Source: JBPEXY01 sp052031065 (GTDB taxonomy: Bacteria > Pseudomonadota > Gammaproteobacteria > Immundisolibacterales > Immundisolibacteraceae). From it: a stretch of 10,480 nucleotides of DNA. Positions 1 to 6,920 of the stretch are shown here, in pieces. The notes under the pieces were generated by a model, which was not told the origin of the DNA, searched no databases, and saw nothing but the letters and a program-made list of their open reading frames with translations. Every line of letters begins with the position of its first letter. Positions within the stretch are counted from its first letter, which is position 1. The stretch covers positions 1-10,480 of the forward strand of contig JBPEXY010000285.1 in the NCBI GenBank assembly GCA_052031065.1, written 5' to 3'. Position numbers and translations under genes: made by a program.

Positions 1-334
1 TCATGAAGGCGTTCATAAAATCGGGCATGCGCCCCATCAGGCCGAAGGTGGCCTCCTTGCGCAGGGTTTCGCCTTTTACCCGCTGCTCCACCTGCTCCCA
101 GGTGCGCGCCTCAAGAAAAGAGTTGCTAACCGGTTGGCCATCTTTGGGCGAGGCATAGGTGTAGTCGGGCTGCAGTTTCGGGTCGTGGAAGGAATCGTAG
201 TGTTCGGCGATGGTGTTGATGATGCCGTGCAGCGGCGCGTAGTCGTTGGGGTTACTGACCCGCTGGCCGTCAATGTAGAGCGCGCGGCCGTCGTCCAGCC
301 CTTTTTTATAAGCGTCGCCGGTTCTGATTCCCAT
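1..334 (-). CDS. HpaB-family flavin-dependent aromatic hydroxylase, N-terminal part (runs off the left edge)
   Basis: Only the first 111 codons are present; the gene continues beyond base 1. The start ATG (334-332) has a good upstream GGGAGAGGA. The visible protein opens with MGIRTGDAYKKGLDDGR, then LYIDGQRV, and later TYASPKDGQPV, SFLEAR and ATFGLMGRMPDFMNAF. These are the N-terminal signatures of the 4-hydroxyphenylacetate 3-monooxygenase large-component family (HpaB N domain), in the usual order and spacing. Family members use FADH2 supplied by a separate reductase (HpaC type) to hydroxylate phenolic rings in the cytoplasm. Characterised relatives act on 4-hydroxyphenylacetate, chlorophenols or pyrrole-2-carboxylate, so the substrate cannot be named from this fragment. 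The gene diverges from the SBF transporter at 539, and a UbiD decarboxylase and a Rieske dioxygenase lie nearby, which fits ring catabolism. The family call is firm; the exact reaction is not. Confidence 0.88.
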   Translation of the reverse strand, partial: MGIRTGDAYKKGLDDGRALYIDGQRVSNPNDYAPLHGIINTIAEHYDSFHDPKLQPDYTYASPKDGQPVSNSFLEARTWEQVEQRVKGETLRKEATFGLMGRMPDFMNAFM

Positions 335-538
335 CGTTTCCTCTCCCGTGGTTCTGGATGGTTAATAAGTGATCGTTAGATGCTACACGATTGTGGCTGA
401 TTTCCAGTGATGTGGGTCAGCAGTGGGCGACCTGACCGGTGAACAGCAGTCGACCGCTATGGGTACAATGCCGCTTATCAGTTTCTGGAGTTTTGATCGC
501 CTCTGTCAGGAGGCCACTTTGCTAACAGGGGAGAGGAG
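335..538. other. Divergent intergenic region between hydroxylase and SBF transporter
   Basis: This 204-bp region contains no convincing gene. It must hold the promoters of the leftward hydroxylase and the rightward transporter. Two inverted repeats are visible: GGTCAG (415-420) with CTGACC (432-437) across 11 nt, and GCCTC (499-503) with GAGGC (510-514) across 6 nt. The second would form a small hairpin in the transporter leader and has no T-tract. A possible rightward promoter is TGAACA (440-445), an 18-nt spacer and TACAAT (464-469); the -10 is good (5/6) but the -35 is only 4/6. None of these elements is proven. Confidence 0.4.
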
Positions 539-1447
539 ATGGCGGAGTTGATGGGGATTATTATTCCCGGTTCACTGGCGTTCATCATGTTCGGTATGGG
601 CATGGGGTTGAAGGTGGCGGATTTCACCCGCCTGGCGCAATTTCCCAAAGCCTTTGCCATTGGGCTGACGGCGCAGATTCTGCTGCTGCCGATCATCGCC
701 TGGCTGGTGATTCAGACTTTCTCCATGCCGCAGGTGTTTGCCGTCGGGCTGCTGGTGATTGCAATGACGCCGGGCGGGGCGGTCTCCAATCTCTGGACCT
801 ACCTGGCCGGCGGCGATATTGCGCTGTCGGTCACCCTGACTGCTTTTAGCAGTATGTTGTCGGTAATTAGCGTGCCGCTGCTGCTCAATTTTGCGCTGTT
901 CTATCTGATGGGTGAGCAGCTGGGGTTGTCGCTGCCGGTGGGCCAAACCATGCTCCACATCGCCATGATTACGGTGATTCCGGTGTCCATCGGTATGGTG
1001 GTTCATGCCCGGTTTGAGGCGTTTACGCGCCGCGTGGAACTGGTGGTTAAACTGCTGTCGGTACTGTTTCTGCTGGTCGCCATTGGTGGCATTATCGGCA
1101 GGGAGATCGACACCCTTGGCGAGATGATGCGTACTTCCGGGCTGCCGGTGCTGATCTACAACTTTGCGGTGATGGCGCTGGGGTACACCGCGGCGCGAGT
1201 GAGCCGGTTGCCGCCGCGCCAGGTGATCACCATCGCCGTGGAGGTGGGGATTCAGAACGTGATTCTAAGCGCCACTCTGGCAGCGGCACCGCAGTTTCTG
1301 GGCCGTACCGATATCGGTCTGGTGCCGAGTATTTATGGGTTTACCATGAGTTTTATGGTGCTCACCTTTATCGGGCTGATCAAACTGTTCCCCGGCATAC
1401 TTGGCCAGCCGACCGCTGAGACCGCTGCGGCGCAGCAGGCGGGTTAA
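539..1447 (+). CDS. SBF/BASS-family (bile acid:sodium symporter) transporter
   Basis: This 302-residue, very hydrophobic inner-membrane protein has about nine to ten membrane segments. Two family signatures are clear. Around residues 79-101 is GGAVSNLWTYLAGGD followed by ALSVTLT, and at 235-247 is EVGIQNVILSATL, whose E235, Q239 and N240 match the E-x-G-x-Q-N motif. In solved BASS structures these two segments are the crossing helices that bind sodium and substrate. Family members co-transport Na+ with bile acids, keto acids or other organic anions. Length is normal. A purine-rich stretch AGGGGAGAGGAG (527-538) precedes the ATG; because AGGAG abuts it directly, the in-frame ATG at 551 (MGIIIPG) is a possible alternative start. 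The gene lies 17 bp before the radical SAM gene on the same strand and diverges from the aromatic hydroxylase. Import of a carboxylated aromatic is a reasonable but unproven role. Confidence 0.9.
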   Translation: MAELMGIIIPGSLAFIMFGMGMGLKVADFTRLAQFPKAFAIGLTAQILLLPIIAWLVIQTFSMPQVFAVGLLVIAMTPGGAVSNLWTYLAGGDIALSVTLTAFSSMLSVISVPLLLNFALFYLMGEQLGLSLPVGQTMLHIAMITVIPVSIGMVVHARFEAFTRRVELVVKLLSVLFLLVAIGGIIGREIDTLGEMMRTSGLPVLIYNFAVMALGYTAARVSRLPPRQVITIAVEVGIQNVILSATLAAAPQFLGRTDIGLVPSIYGFTMSFMVLTFIGLIKLFPGILGQPTAETAAAQQAG

Positions 1448-1464
1448 CGGCCAGGGAACAACGG

Positions 1465-2487
1465 TTGATTTCCACTATCTACATCGAACGGGAAGTTGCG
1501 GAATCGGCCCGGTATGAAGCGCGGTTACAGCAGTTACTGGCGCGCTATCCTGACGCCGAGCAGATATCCTGCGAGCGCTACGGTGAGGTATTCAATCGCA
1601 AGGCGCAGAACTTCCGCCTGCAGAAGCTCAGGCCATCGCTGATTGTGGCGCGCAAGCACAAAGGGCTGGTGTTGCCGTCGCCGCCGGAATACCGCATCGG
1701 TGAGGGGCAGGGTTACTACTTTTCGCACCTGTTCAATTGTCTATATGACTGCCGCTACTGCTTTTTGCAGGGCATGTACCGCAGCGCCCATTACGTCTGG
1801 TTTATCAATTACGATGAGTTTGCCGACCAGATCCGCCAGCGCGCCGAGCAGGGGCCAAGCTGGTTTTTCTCCGGTTACGACTGCGACAGTCTGGCGCTAG
1901 ACCCGGTTACCGGCTTTGCCGATTTTGCCCTCGACCTGTTTGCCGGGTTGCCGCCGCACGCCCATCTGGAGCTGCGCACCAAAAGTACCCAGATCCGGCC
2001 GCTGCTGGCGCGTGCGCCGCAGCAGAATGTGGTGACGGCGTTCAGTTTTACCCCGCAATCGGTGAGCCAGAGCCTGGAGGATAAAGTACCCGCCATCGAC
2101 AAGCGGCTGGCGGCAATGGTCCGGTTGCAGCAGGCCGGCTGGCCGGTGGGGCTGCGCTTTGACCCGCTGATCTATACCCAGGATTACCGTGAGCAGTACC
2201 GCACGCTGTTTGCCACCCTGTTTGAATCGCCAGACCATCCGCTGGATGCGGCGGCCTTGCATTCGGTCAGTCTGGGGCCGTTTCGTCTGCCCAAGGGGTA
2301 TTTTGAAACCATGCGCAATCTTTACCCCGAAGAGCGGCTCTTTGCCGGGCCACTCAAGCAGCGCCAGGGCATGGTCAGCTACCCGCCCGAGCTGGAACAG
2401 CAGATGATTGAGGAGGTGGAGGCGCTGCTGCTCGACTATATCCCGCTGGCCAGTTACTTCCCATGCCGCGTGCCGGAGGGGGCGTGA
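1465..2487 (+). CDS. SPL-like (spore photoproduct lyase family) radical SAM protein
   Basis: The protein has 340 residues, close to the 342 of Bacillus SplB. The radical SAM cluster motif C-x3-C-x2-C is at C92, C96 and C99 (NCLYDCRYCFLQG), nearly the same positions as C91, C95 and C98 in B. subtilis SplB. SplB uses a 4Fe-4S cluster and S-adenosylmethionine to reverse the spore photoproduct, with Cys141 as hydrogen donor. Here a cysteine falls at C140 (SGYDCDSLALD), but the spacing to the following conserved Asp differs, so equivalence needs an alignment. The start is TTG (1465) with AGGGA 7 nt upstream; it yields MISTIYIERE, a typical family N-terminus, and no ATG in frame lies near. The gene overlaps the SDR gene by one base. 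Non-sporulating bacteria carry many such homologues of unknown role, some annotated as DNA repair photolyase; the true substrate is uncertain. Confidence 0.87.
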   Translation: MISTIYIEREVAESARYEARLQQLLARYPDAEQISCERYGEVFNRKAQNFRLQKLRPSLIVARKHKGLVLPSPPEYRIGEGQGYYFSHLFNCLYDCRYCFLQGMYRSAHYVWFINYDEFADQIRQRAEQGPSWFFSGYDCDSLALDPVTGFADFALDLFAGLPPHAHLELRTKSTQIRPLLARAPQQNVVTAFSFTPQSVSQSLEDKVPAIDKRLAAMVRLQQAGWPVGLRFDPLIYTQDYREQYRTLFATLFESPDHPLDAAALHSVSLGPFRLPKGYFETMRNLYPEERLFAGPLKQRQGMVSYPPELEQQMIEEVEALLLDYIPLASYFPCRVPEGA

Positions 2488-3203
2488 TGGGCGCCGTCCC
2501 GGTGCGCAAAATGGTGGTTACCGGCTGCAGTTCCGGTATTGGGCTGGCGATTTCACTGAAGTTACTCGCCGCAGGGCATCAGGTGGTGGGGCTTTCCCGC
2601 CAGCCGCAGCGCGGCGCTATTGATCACCCATGCTTTACCCCGTGGCCGGTTGATCTGGCCGAGCTGGACAAGCTGCCGCAAAACCTCGCTGAACTGGTTA
2701 GCACCCACGATGATATTAGCGGCATCGTCGCCAACGCCGGTGCCGGTCGTTTTGGCGGGCTAGAGGAGTTTTCCTACCCCCAGATTGATCAGCTGCTTGA
2801 TCTGAATCTGCGCAGTCAGATCTATCTCAGCCGCGCGCTGCTGCCGACTCTGCGCAAGCAGCCCCATAGTGACCTGCTGTTTATTGGTTCCGAGACTGCG
2901 CTGGCGGGTGGGCGTTACGGTGCCGTTTATAGTGCCAGCAAGGCGGCGCTGCGCGGCTTTGCCGAGGCACTGCGTGGTGAGTGCAGCCGCAGTGGTGTGA
3001 GGGTCTCAATGATTAACCCCGGCATGGTGCGCACGCCGTTTTTTGATTCGCTCGATTTTGCCCCCGGCGAAGAACCGGCCCATGCGATTGATGCCGATAC
3101 CGTGGCCGAGGCGGCGTTGATGGTGCTCAACGCCGATCCCGCTACCGTGTTTGATCAGGTCAATCTGTCACCACTGCAGAAGGTGGTGCGCAGGAAGGGG
3201 TGA
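2487..3203 (+). CDS. Short-chain dehydrogenase/reductase (SDR), NAD(P)-dependent
   Basis: This is a classical SDR of 238 residues with a Rossmann fold. The cofactor loop TGCSSGIG is at residues 12-19, NAG at 83-85, and the catalytic tetrad is N107, S135, Y148 and K152 in YSASK. An Arg (R38) after the second strand suggests NADP(H) preference. PGMVRTPF near 175 is the usual post-active-site segment. I place the start at the ATG overlapping the TGA of the upstream gene (2487), preceded by GGAGGGGG at 2474-2482. An in-frame ATG at 2463 would give a 24-bp overlap and a longer tail without a comparable ribosome site. The one-base overlap with the SPL-like gene implies translational coupling and a shared task. 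The substrate cannot be predicted. Confidence 0.9.
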   Translation: MGAVPVRKMVVTGCSSGIGLAISLKLLAAGHQVVGLSRQPQRGAIDHPCFTPWPVDLAELDKLPQNLAELVSTHDDISGIVANAGAGRFGGLEEFSYPQIDQLLDLNLRSQIYLSRALLPTLRKQPHSDLLFIGSETALAGGRYGAVYSASKAALRGFAEALRGECSRSGVRVSMINPGMVRTPFFDSLDFAPGEEPAHAIDADTVAEAALMVLNADPATVFDQVNLSPLQKVVRRKG

Positions 3204-3237
3204 TTACGACCCGGTTGCCTCAGTGACAGCTTTGGCG

Positions 3238-4743
3238 TTAGTGCAACTCCGCGATTTCGGAAGAGATATCCATCCCCAGGATGGCGGCGGCTGGTGCCAG
3301 CTGGCGGGCGTATGTTTTCCAGCGATTCAGGGAGGTGCGGTAGATCGGTTTGCGCACCTGGGAAACACTGGCGGTTTGAACCGGGCGTTCGGCTTTGTGG
3401 AACTGCAGGCAAGTCGGGTCCCAGTCCACACCGACAAAATCGAGCAGCTCCCTGGTTTGCGTTTCCTGCTCAAGGACCAGCTTTTCATAGGGGACATCAA
3501 GAATTTTGCCGGGGTATTGCTGATGCCAGAACCGCATGAGTGACTGATAGTCCTGGAAGACCCGTGCAAGTGCCGCGAGGTCGAATGACCAATCCAGACC
3601 CCTGGAAAAATTTGATGTGAAACAGGAGAGGATTACATCGAGTGGATGGCGTACCGTGTGGAGAATTTTTGCGTTGGGAAACAGCTGCAGAATAAAGCCG
3701 GTATAGGTGAAATTGATCGGGTTTTTCTCAACATAGGAGAAGACCGCGCGCTGCTGATGATTCAGTGACGCCAGATTGGCAAGGGTTTCCTCGGCGAGTT
3801 GGTTCAGCAATGTCAGCGTGAGATGGGCTGCATGTTCGGGAAAGGGTTTGTTCCCGAGTGCTACTGTCGCCTGGTCTGCCCTGCGCTTGATGATTGGCGT
3901 TTCGCCGACACCGTAAAGTGCAGGATGACTGGCGAGGATCTGTTCGGTCAGTGTGGTTCCGGAACGTGGCATGCCAACGATAAAAACCGGTTGGGCGTCG
4001 GCCGTAGACGTTGCCAGCCTGGCTGGAGAGTCGTACACGGTTTTTATCGACTCTATCCAGCGCCGGTTTTCCTGCCAGTTGAAAGGGATGTACCTAAGCG
4101 CGTTGCCACACTGGTAGTGGAGGAATGCGGTTTCATGTTCGCCGATATCCGCATGGGCTTTGCCAAGAGAGAAATGCAGGTTTGCGCGGTCACTGTCCGT
4201 CAGCCTGGTGTCCTGAAGGCGTTCTTCCAGTAGCGCTTTCAGGGGGTCATCACTGGTGAATTTGTGCTGCTGACTTAATGCTGAACAGCTCAGTGTGTAC
4301 TCAGGGTGGCTTTCGATGTTGGTTCGAAACAGCTGGTCAGCACTTTGTAGATTGCCCAGTCGTCGTTCTATATCGGCAAGATTGTGAAAGTTTGCCGGCA
4401 GTTCATAGCCACATTCAATGGCATGCTTGAACGCCTCTGTAGCCTTGCTGAACTGCTGAGCATCTCTGAACTGATGCCCCAGTTCCTTATAGAGAGGCCC
4501 TTTTTCCGTTGAAAGTTCGATGCTCTTTTGCAGCAGGCTGACGGCTTCGTCGAATCTAAGCTGTTTGTGGCGCAGCAGGGATAGCAGGTAGAGAACCTCC
4601 CGTCGATCAGGTTGTTGTCGCTGCATTTGCGCCAGCAGGGTTTCCGCTTCAGCCAGCTGGTTGTTCTGGATTAACGCCGAACAGTGGTTAAAAGCCAGCT
4701 CTGCGGAGACGGTCTGGCTATCCAGTGCGGTTGTGGTGGCCAT
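3238..4743 (-). CDS. TPR-repeat sulfotransferase
   Basis: The protein has 501 residues and no signal peptide or membrane segment. Residues about 12-145 form helical repeats of tetratricopeptide type, for example around 30-45, 63-77, 83-97 and 98-111. The C-terminal half is a PAPS-dependent sulfotransferase domain. The 5'-phosphosulfate loop is GMPRSGTTL (257-265), and the 3'-phosphate-binding segment is VRHPLDVILSCF (364-375), with R365 and S373. VRKPIYRTSLNRWKTY (463-478) resembles the family's C-terminal cofactor-binding region. Such enzymes move a sulfo group from PAPS to a hydroxyl or amine; TPR-fused forms occur widely in bacteria with mostly unknown acceptors, and tyrosylprotein sulfotransferases are distant relatives. 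The gene follows the dioxygenase beta subunit after 56 bp on the same strand, so co-transcription is likely. Only a weak ribosome site precedes its ATG. It converges with the SDR gene, leaving 34 bp. Confidence 0.88.
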   Translation of the reverse strand: MATTTALDSQTVSAELAFNHCSALIQNNQLAEAETLLAQMQRQQPDRREVLYLLSLLRHKQLRFDEAVSLLQKSIELSTEKGPLYKELGHQFRDAQQFSKATEAFKHAIECGYELPANFHNLADIERRLGNLQSADQLFRTNIESHPEYTLSCSALSQQHKFTSDDPLKALLEERLQDTRLTDSDRANLHFSLGKAHADIGEHETAFLHYQCGNALRYIPFNWQENRRWIESIKTVYDSPARLATSTADAQPVFIVGMPRSGTTLTEQILASHPALYGVGETPIIKRRADQATVALGNKPFPEHAAHLTLTLLNQLAEETLANLASLNHQQRAVFSYVEKNPINFTYTGFILQLFPNAKILHTVRHPLDVILSCFTSNFSRGLDWSFDLAALARVFQDYQSLMRFWHQQYPGKILDVPYEKLVLEQETQTRELLDFVGVDWDPTCLQFHKAERPVQTASVSQVRKPIYRTSLNRWKTYARQLAPAAAILGMDISSEIAELH

Positions 4744-4766
4744 CAGCTCATCATTGGGTGGGTGGT

Positions 4767-4780
4767 GTGGGTAACCCCAC
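4767..4780. other. Small inverted repeat between dioxygenase beta and sulfotransferase
   Basis: GTGGG (4767-4771) and CCCAC (4776-4780) form a perfect 5-bp stem with a 4-nt loop in the 56-bp gap between the two minus-strand genes. No T-tract follows in the direction of transcription, so a terminator is not supported. It could be a weak processing or stability hairpin, or chance. Confidence 0.3.
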
Positions 4781-4799
4781 TACTCAGGCTTGCATGGTT

Positions 4800-5300
4800 T
4801 CACACCAGATAAAAATCCAGCAGGGTGGGGATGTAGTCATTCATCAGAATAATTTTCTGCCGGTTGATCAGCCACTCGTCGTTCGCGGACTGGCGTGTCA
4901 GTTCATGATGATAGTGGCCGAAAAAGGCCTCTGATTTGCGGTTGGCGTGGTAATCGACCCGAAAGCAGCTGAACAGATTGATCTGTTGATCTGAGCAACT
5001 GTCGACCTGCAGGTTGGAGACAAAATGGCAGGTACGTGGCATCGGGTCCGAGGCCACCGACTGACCGGAGCTGACGCGCCACACCCGGTCGGTCAGACGC
5101 GAGCGCAGGTCATAATAGATGAGTGATACCTCGGTGTCCGGATCCTGGGTCAGGCGGGTCTCGCTGGTCCAGGCCGGCACCCAGTATTCGCACTGTTCGG
5201 TAAACAGGGCGAGCCAGTCGTCCCAGCGTTGCTCGTCGAGGGCGCGCGCCTGTTTTAACAGCAGCTGTTCGCCAATTGCATAGGCCTGTTTATGCTCCAT
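4800..5300 (-). CDS. Ring-hydroxylating dioxygenase, small (beta) subunit, benzoate-dioxygenase type
   Basis: The 166-residue protein has the fold of the aromatic-ring-hydroxylating dioxygenase beta family (NTF2/SnoaL-like). DEQRWDDWLALFTEQCEYWVPAW, with DPDTEVSLIYYD and LTDRVWR after it, closely follows the pattern of BenB, AntB and XylY. The beta subunit has no metal centre; it builds the alpha3-beta3 hexamer and influences substrate choice. I choose the ATG at 5300, preceded by GGGGAGAG about 7 nt upstream. A longer in-frame start at 5324 would lie deeper inside the alpha gene. The ORF overlaps the last 11 bases of the alpha gene, typical of translationally coupled subunits. The sulfotransferase gene follows. 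No ferredoxin or reductase gene adjoins it. Confidence 0.9.
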   Translation of the reverse strand: MEHKQAYAIGEQLLLKQARALDEQRWDDWLALFTEQCEYWVPAWTSETRLTQDPDTEVSLIYYDLRSRLTDRVWRVSSGQSVASDPMPRTCHFVSNLQVDSCSDQQINLFSCFRVDYHANRKSEAFFGHYHHELTRQSANDEWLINRQKIILMNDYIPTLLDFYLV

Positions 5301-6672
5301 GGCTGCTCTCCCCATCGTCGGCAACCCCTTTCTTGATCCTTTTTAACCATTCCCGGTAGCTGGCGTGGAATACCGTTTCATCCTGCAGTTCCGAACCACC
5401 AGAGGAGGAGGTGACCGGCTCGATGCCGAGTTCGCGGGCGTAGTCATCGCCACCCTGGATCACGTTGGCAATACCGCGCTCGTGCCCCTGGTTGGTCTTC
5501 GCTGCGCCGCGCGCGGCGAGGCCACTCTGGCACGATTCGTAGACCCGCGAGTCGTCCGGGGTAGCCAGTCCGGTAGGGTTGAAAAAGTCTTCGAACTGGT
5601 GAATGCGTTGTTTGCGCAACTGTTTCGATTCCCCTTTGGGGCCAATACAGAAGCTGCGCATTTCTGTTTTGTCGACCTGCAGCGGTCGCATAACCCGCAT
5701 CTGGATACAGGCGTTGACCGAGAACTGCAGGTTGGGAAACACAGTAAAGTTGACCGTTTTCATCATCAGGTCGGCCATGGTTTTGCCGACCCGTTCGACC
5801 AGCTGGTCATAAACCGCATAAAGCGGTTTCACTTCCGGGTTACCGTCGATCCAGATGGCGTTGTGGCCGTTGCGAAAGGTGTAGTTGCCGGCTGCGGTAT
5901 CGGGGTTAACAAAGTTGGCGATATCGATGTTGCGAAACTCACTACCACCGCTGGCTCGCGATGCGGTAATCGACATAAAGCTGGGATGGGTCGAGGTGAG
6001 GTGGTAGGCATCGACACAGTTTTCCAGCTGCATTTTCCAGTTGGCATCGAAGGTGTAGTAGGAGCGGCCGGGAATCACCTCGGCACCTTCGGCTGACTGA
6101 TCAATGATCATGTCGAGAAACAGGCGGATGCCGTCGAGGTAGTCGATCAGCGGTTCCACATTCGGGTTGAGCGTGCCGAACAGAAAACCGCGGTAGTTTT
6201 CCAGGTGGGCGAGTCTTTGCAGGTTATGGTCCTGTTGCTGGAAGTTTTCGCCGTAACTGCCCTGTGGCTGATCCTTGATGAGGATGTTTTCTCCGGCGGA
6301 GTTGAAGGTCCAGCCGTGGTAGGGGCAGACATGGAATTTTTTATTCCCCGATTCGTTCTGGCAGACCAGCGCACTTTTGTGCGGGCAAACGTTCAGAAAC
6401 GCGCCCAGGTTGCCATCGCCGTCGCGGCTGATCAGCACCGGCTGCTGGGCAATATAGGTGTTGAGATAGTCGTGGGGTTCTGGAATCTGGGTTTCGTGAG
6501 CAAGGAACACCCAGCTCGATTCAAAGATATGGCGCAGCTCCAGCTCAAACAGTTCCGGGTCGCGGTAGACATCGCGGTGCACCATAAAGCGGCCACCGGG
6601 GACATCGTCGATCAGGTAGCGGTCAAACTCCGCCGGTTCGCTCGGCAGGCTGGGTTCAATTGGTCTGTTCAT
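5290..6672 (-). CDS. Ring-hydroxylating dioxygenase, large (alpha) subunit, Rieske non-heme iron, benzoate-dioxygenase-like
   Basis: This is a 460-residue catalytic subunit. The Rieske 2Fe-2S site is C96-x-H98 and C116-x2-H119 with the canonical 17-residue gap. The mononuclear iron site is D221-x2-H224-x4-H229 (LENCVDAYHLTSTH), with the third ligand probably D373 or D374 in ATPDDSRVYES. The motif LAHETQIPEPHDY and the paired BenB-like beta subunit place it near the benzoate/anthranilate/toluate dioxygenase group. These enzymes add both atoms of O2 to an aromatic ring to give a cis-dihydrodiol or, with decarboxylation, a catechol; electrons come from a separate reductase. After H98 the usual Arg-Gly is Lys-Ser (CPHKSA), a small departure. 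The start ATG has GGAGGAGGAG just upstream. It heads a minus-strand unit with the beta subunit and the sulfotransferase, diverging from UbiD. The substrate is unknown. Confidence 0.92.
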   Translation of the reverse strand: MNRPIEPSLPSEPAEFDRYLIDDVPGGRFMVHRDVYRDPELFELELRHIFESSWVFLAHETQIPEPHDYLNTYIAQQPVLISRDGDGNLGAFLNVCPHKSALVCQNESGNKKFHVCPYHGWTFNSAGENILIKDQPQGSYGENFQQQDHNLQRLAHLENYRGFLFGTLNPNVEPLIDYLDGIRLFLDMIIDQSAEGAEVIPGRSYYTFDANWKMQLENCVDAYHLTSTHPSFMSITASRASGGSEFRNIDIANFVNPDTAAGNYTFRNGHNAIWIDGNPEVKPLYAVYDQLVERVGKTMADLMMKTVNFTVFPNLQFSVNACIQMRVMRPLQVDKTEMRSFCIGPKGESKQLRKQRIHQFEDFFNPTGLATPDDSRVYESCQSGLAARGAAKTNQGHERGIANVIQGGDDYARELGIEPVTSSSGGSELQDETVFHASYREWLKRIKKGVADDGESSHGA

Positions 6673-6693
6673 GGTCTCCTCCTCCAGTTTTCT

Positions 6694-6712
6694 GGAACAC
6701 CCTGGTTGTTCC
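6694..6712. promoter_or_regulatory. Inverted repeat GGAACA-N7-TGTTCC upstream of the dioxygenase
   Basis: Perfect 6-bp arms lie at 6694-6699 and 6707-6712, ending 22 bp before the alpha-subunit start codon and just upstream of its ribosome site (6676-6685). The position suits a repressor operator or a leader hairpin for the minus-strand unit. No cognate regulator gene is in the window, and no T-tract is present. Confidence 0.45.
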
Positions 6713-6905
6713 GACGAAGGTTAGCTGACTCTGCGCGGCCTGAACAGCGTTAGCCGCCGGCAATGTGTAGCTGCTGGAAAGATAGTTGTTGCTGAAGGTA
6801 GGTGGATGCAGAGTAGCTTGGTAAAGTTATGTGCTGCCAGATTGTGCCAGCCTGACGGTGGGCGATGAGGCTCAGGAATTGCAGGACTTCAGGTTTGCAT
6901 CTGGT

Positions 6906-6920
6906 TGAATTACTAATTCA
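6906..6920. promoter_or_regulatory. Perfect 15-bp palindrome TGAATTACTAATTCA, candidate operator of the decarboxylase gene
   Basis: Two 7-bp arms, TGAATTA (6906-6912) and TAATTCA (6914-6920), are perfectly symmetric around one base. The element is AT-rich in an otherwise GC-rich region, ends 6 bp before the ribosome site (AGGGGAG, 6926-6932) and 21 bp before the UbiD start. Size, symmetry and position match operators of small winged-helix dimers such as the MarR family, which often control aromatic catabolism genes. The regulator itself is not in the window, so its family is a guess. Confidence 0.55.

Noticed and set aside
2463..2489. Upstream ATG at 2463 as the SDR start
   Set aside because: It would overlap the SPL-like gene by 25 bases without a good ribosome site. 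The ATG at 2487 has GGAGGGGG at ideal spacing and the usual distance to TGxxxGIG.
3204..3237. Bidirectional terminator between the convergent SDR and sulfotransferase genes
   Set aside because: The 34-bp gap shows no stable stem followed by a T-tract; only a 5-bp stem with a 23-nt loop can be drawn.
5365..6753. Two long plus-strand open frames (5365-6096 and 6205-6753) over the dioxygenase alpha gene
   Set aside because: They are antisense to a gene with intact Rieske and iron-ligand motifs and have no domain pattern of their own.
423..6864. The 8-mer GTGGGCGA occurs in both divergent intergenic regions (near 423 and 6858)
   Set aside because: For two regions of about 200 and 270 bp a shared 8-mer is expected by chance, and the flanking bases do not align.
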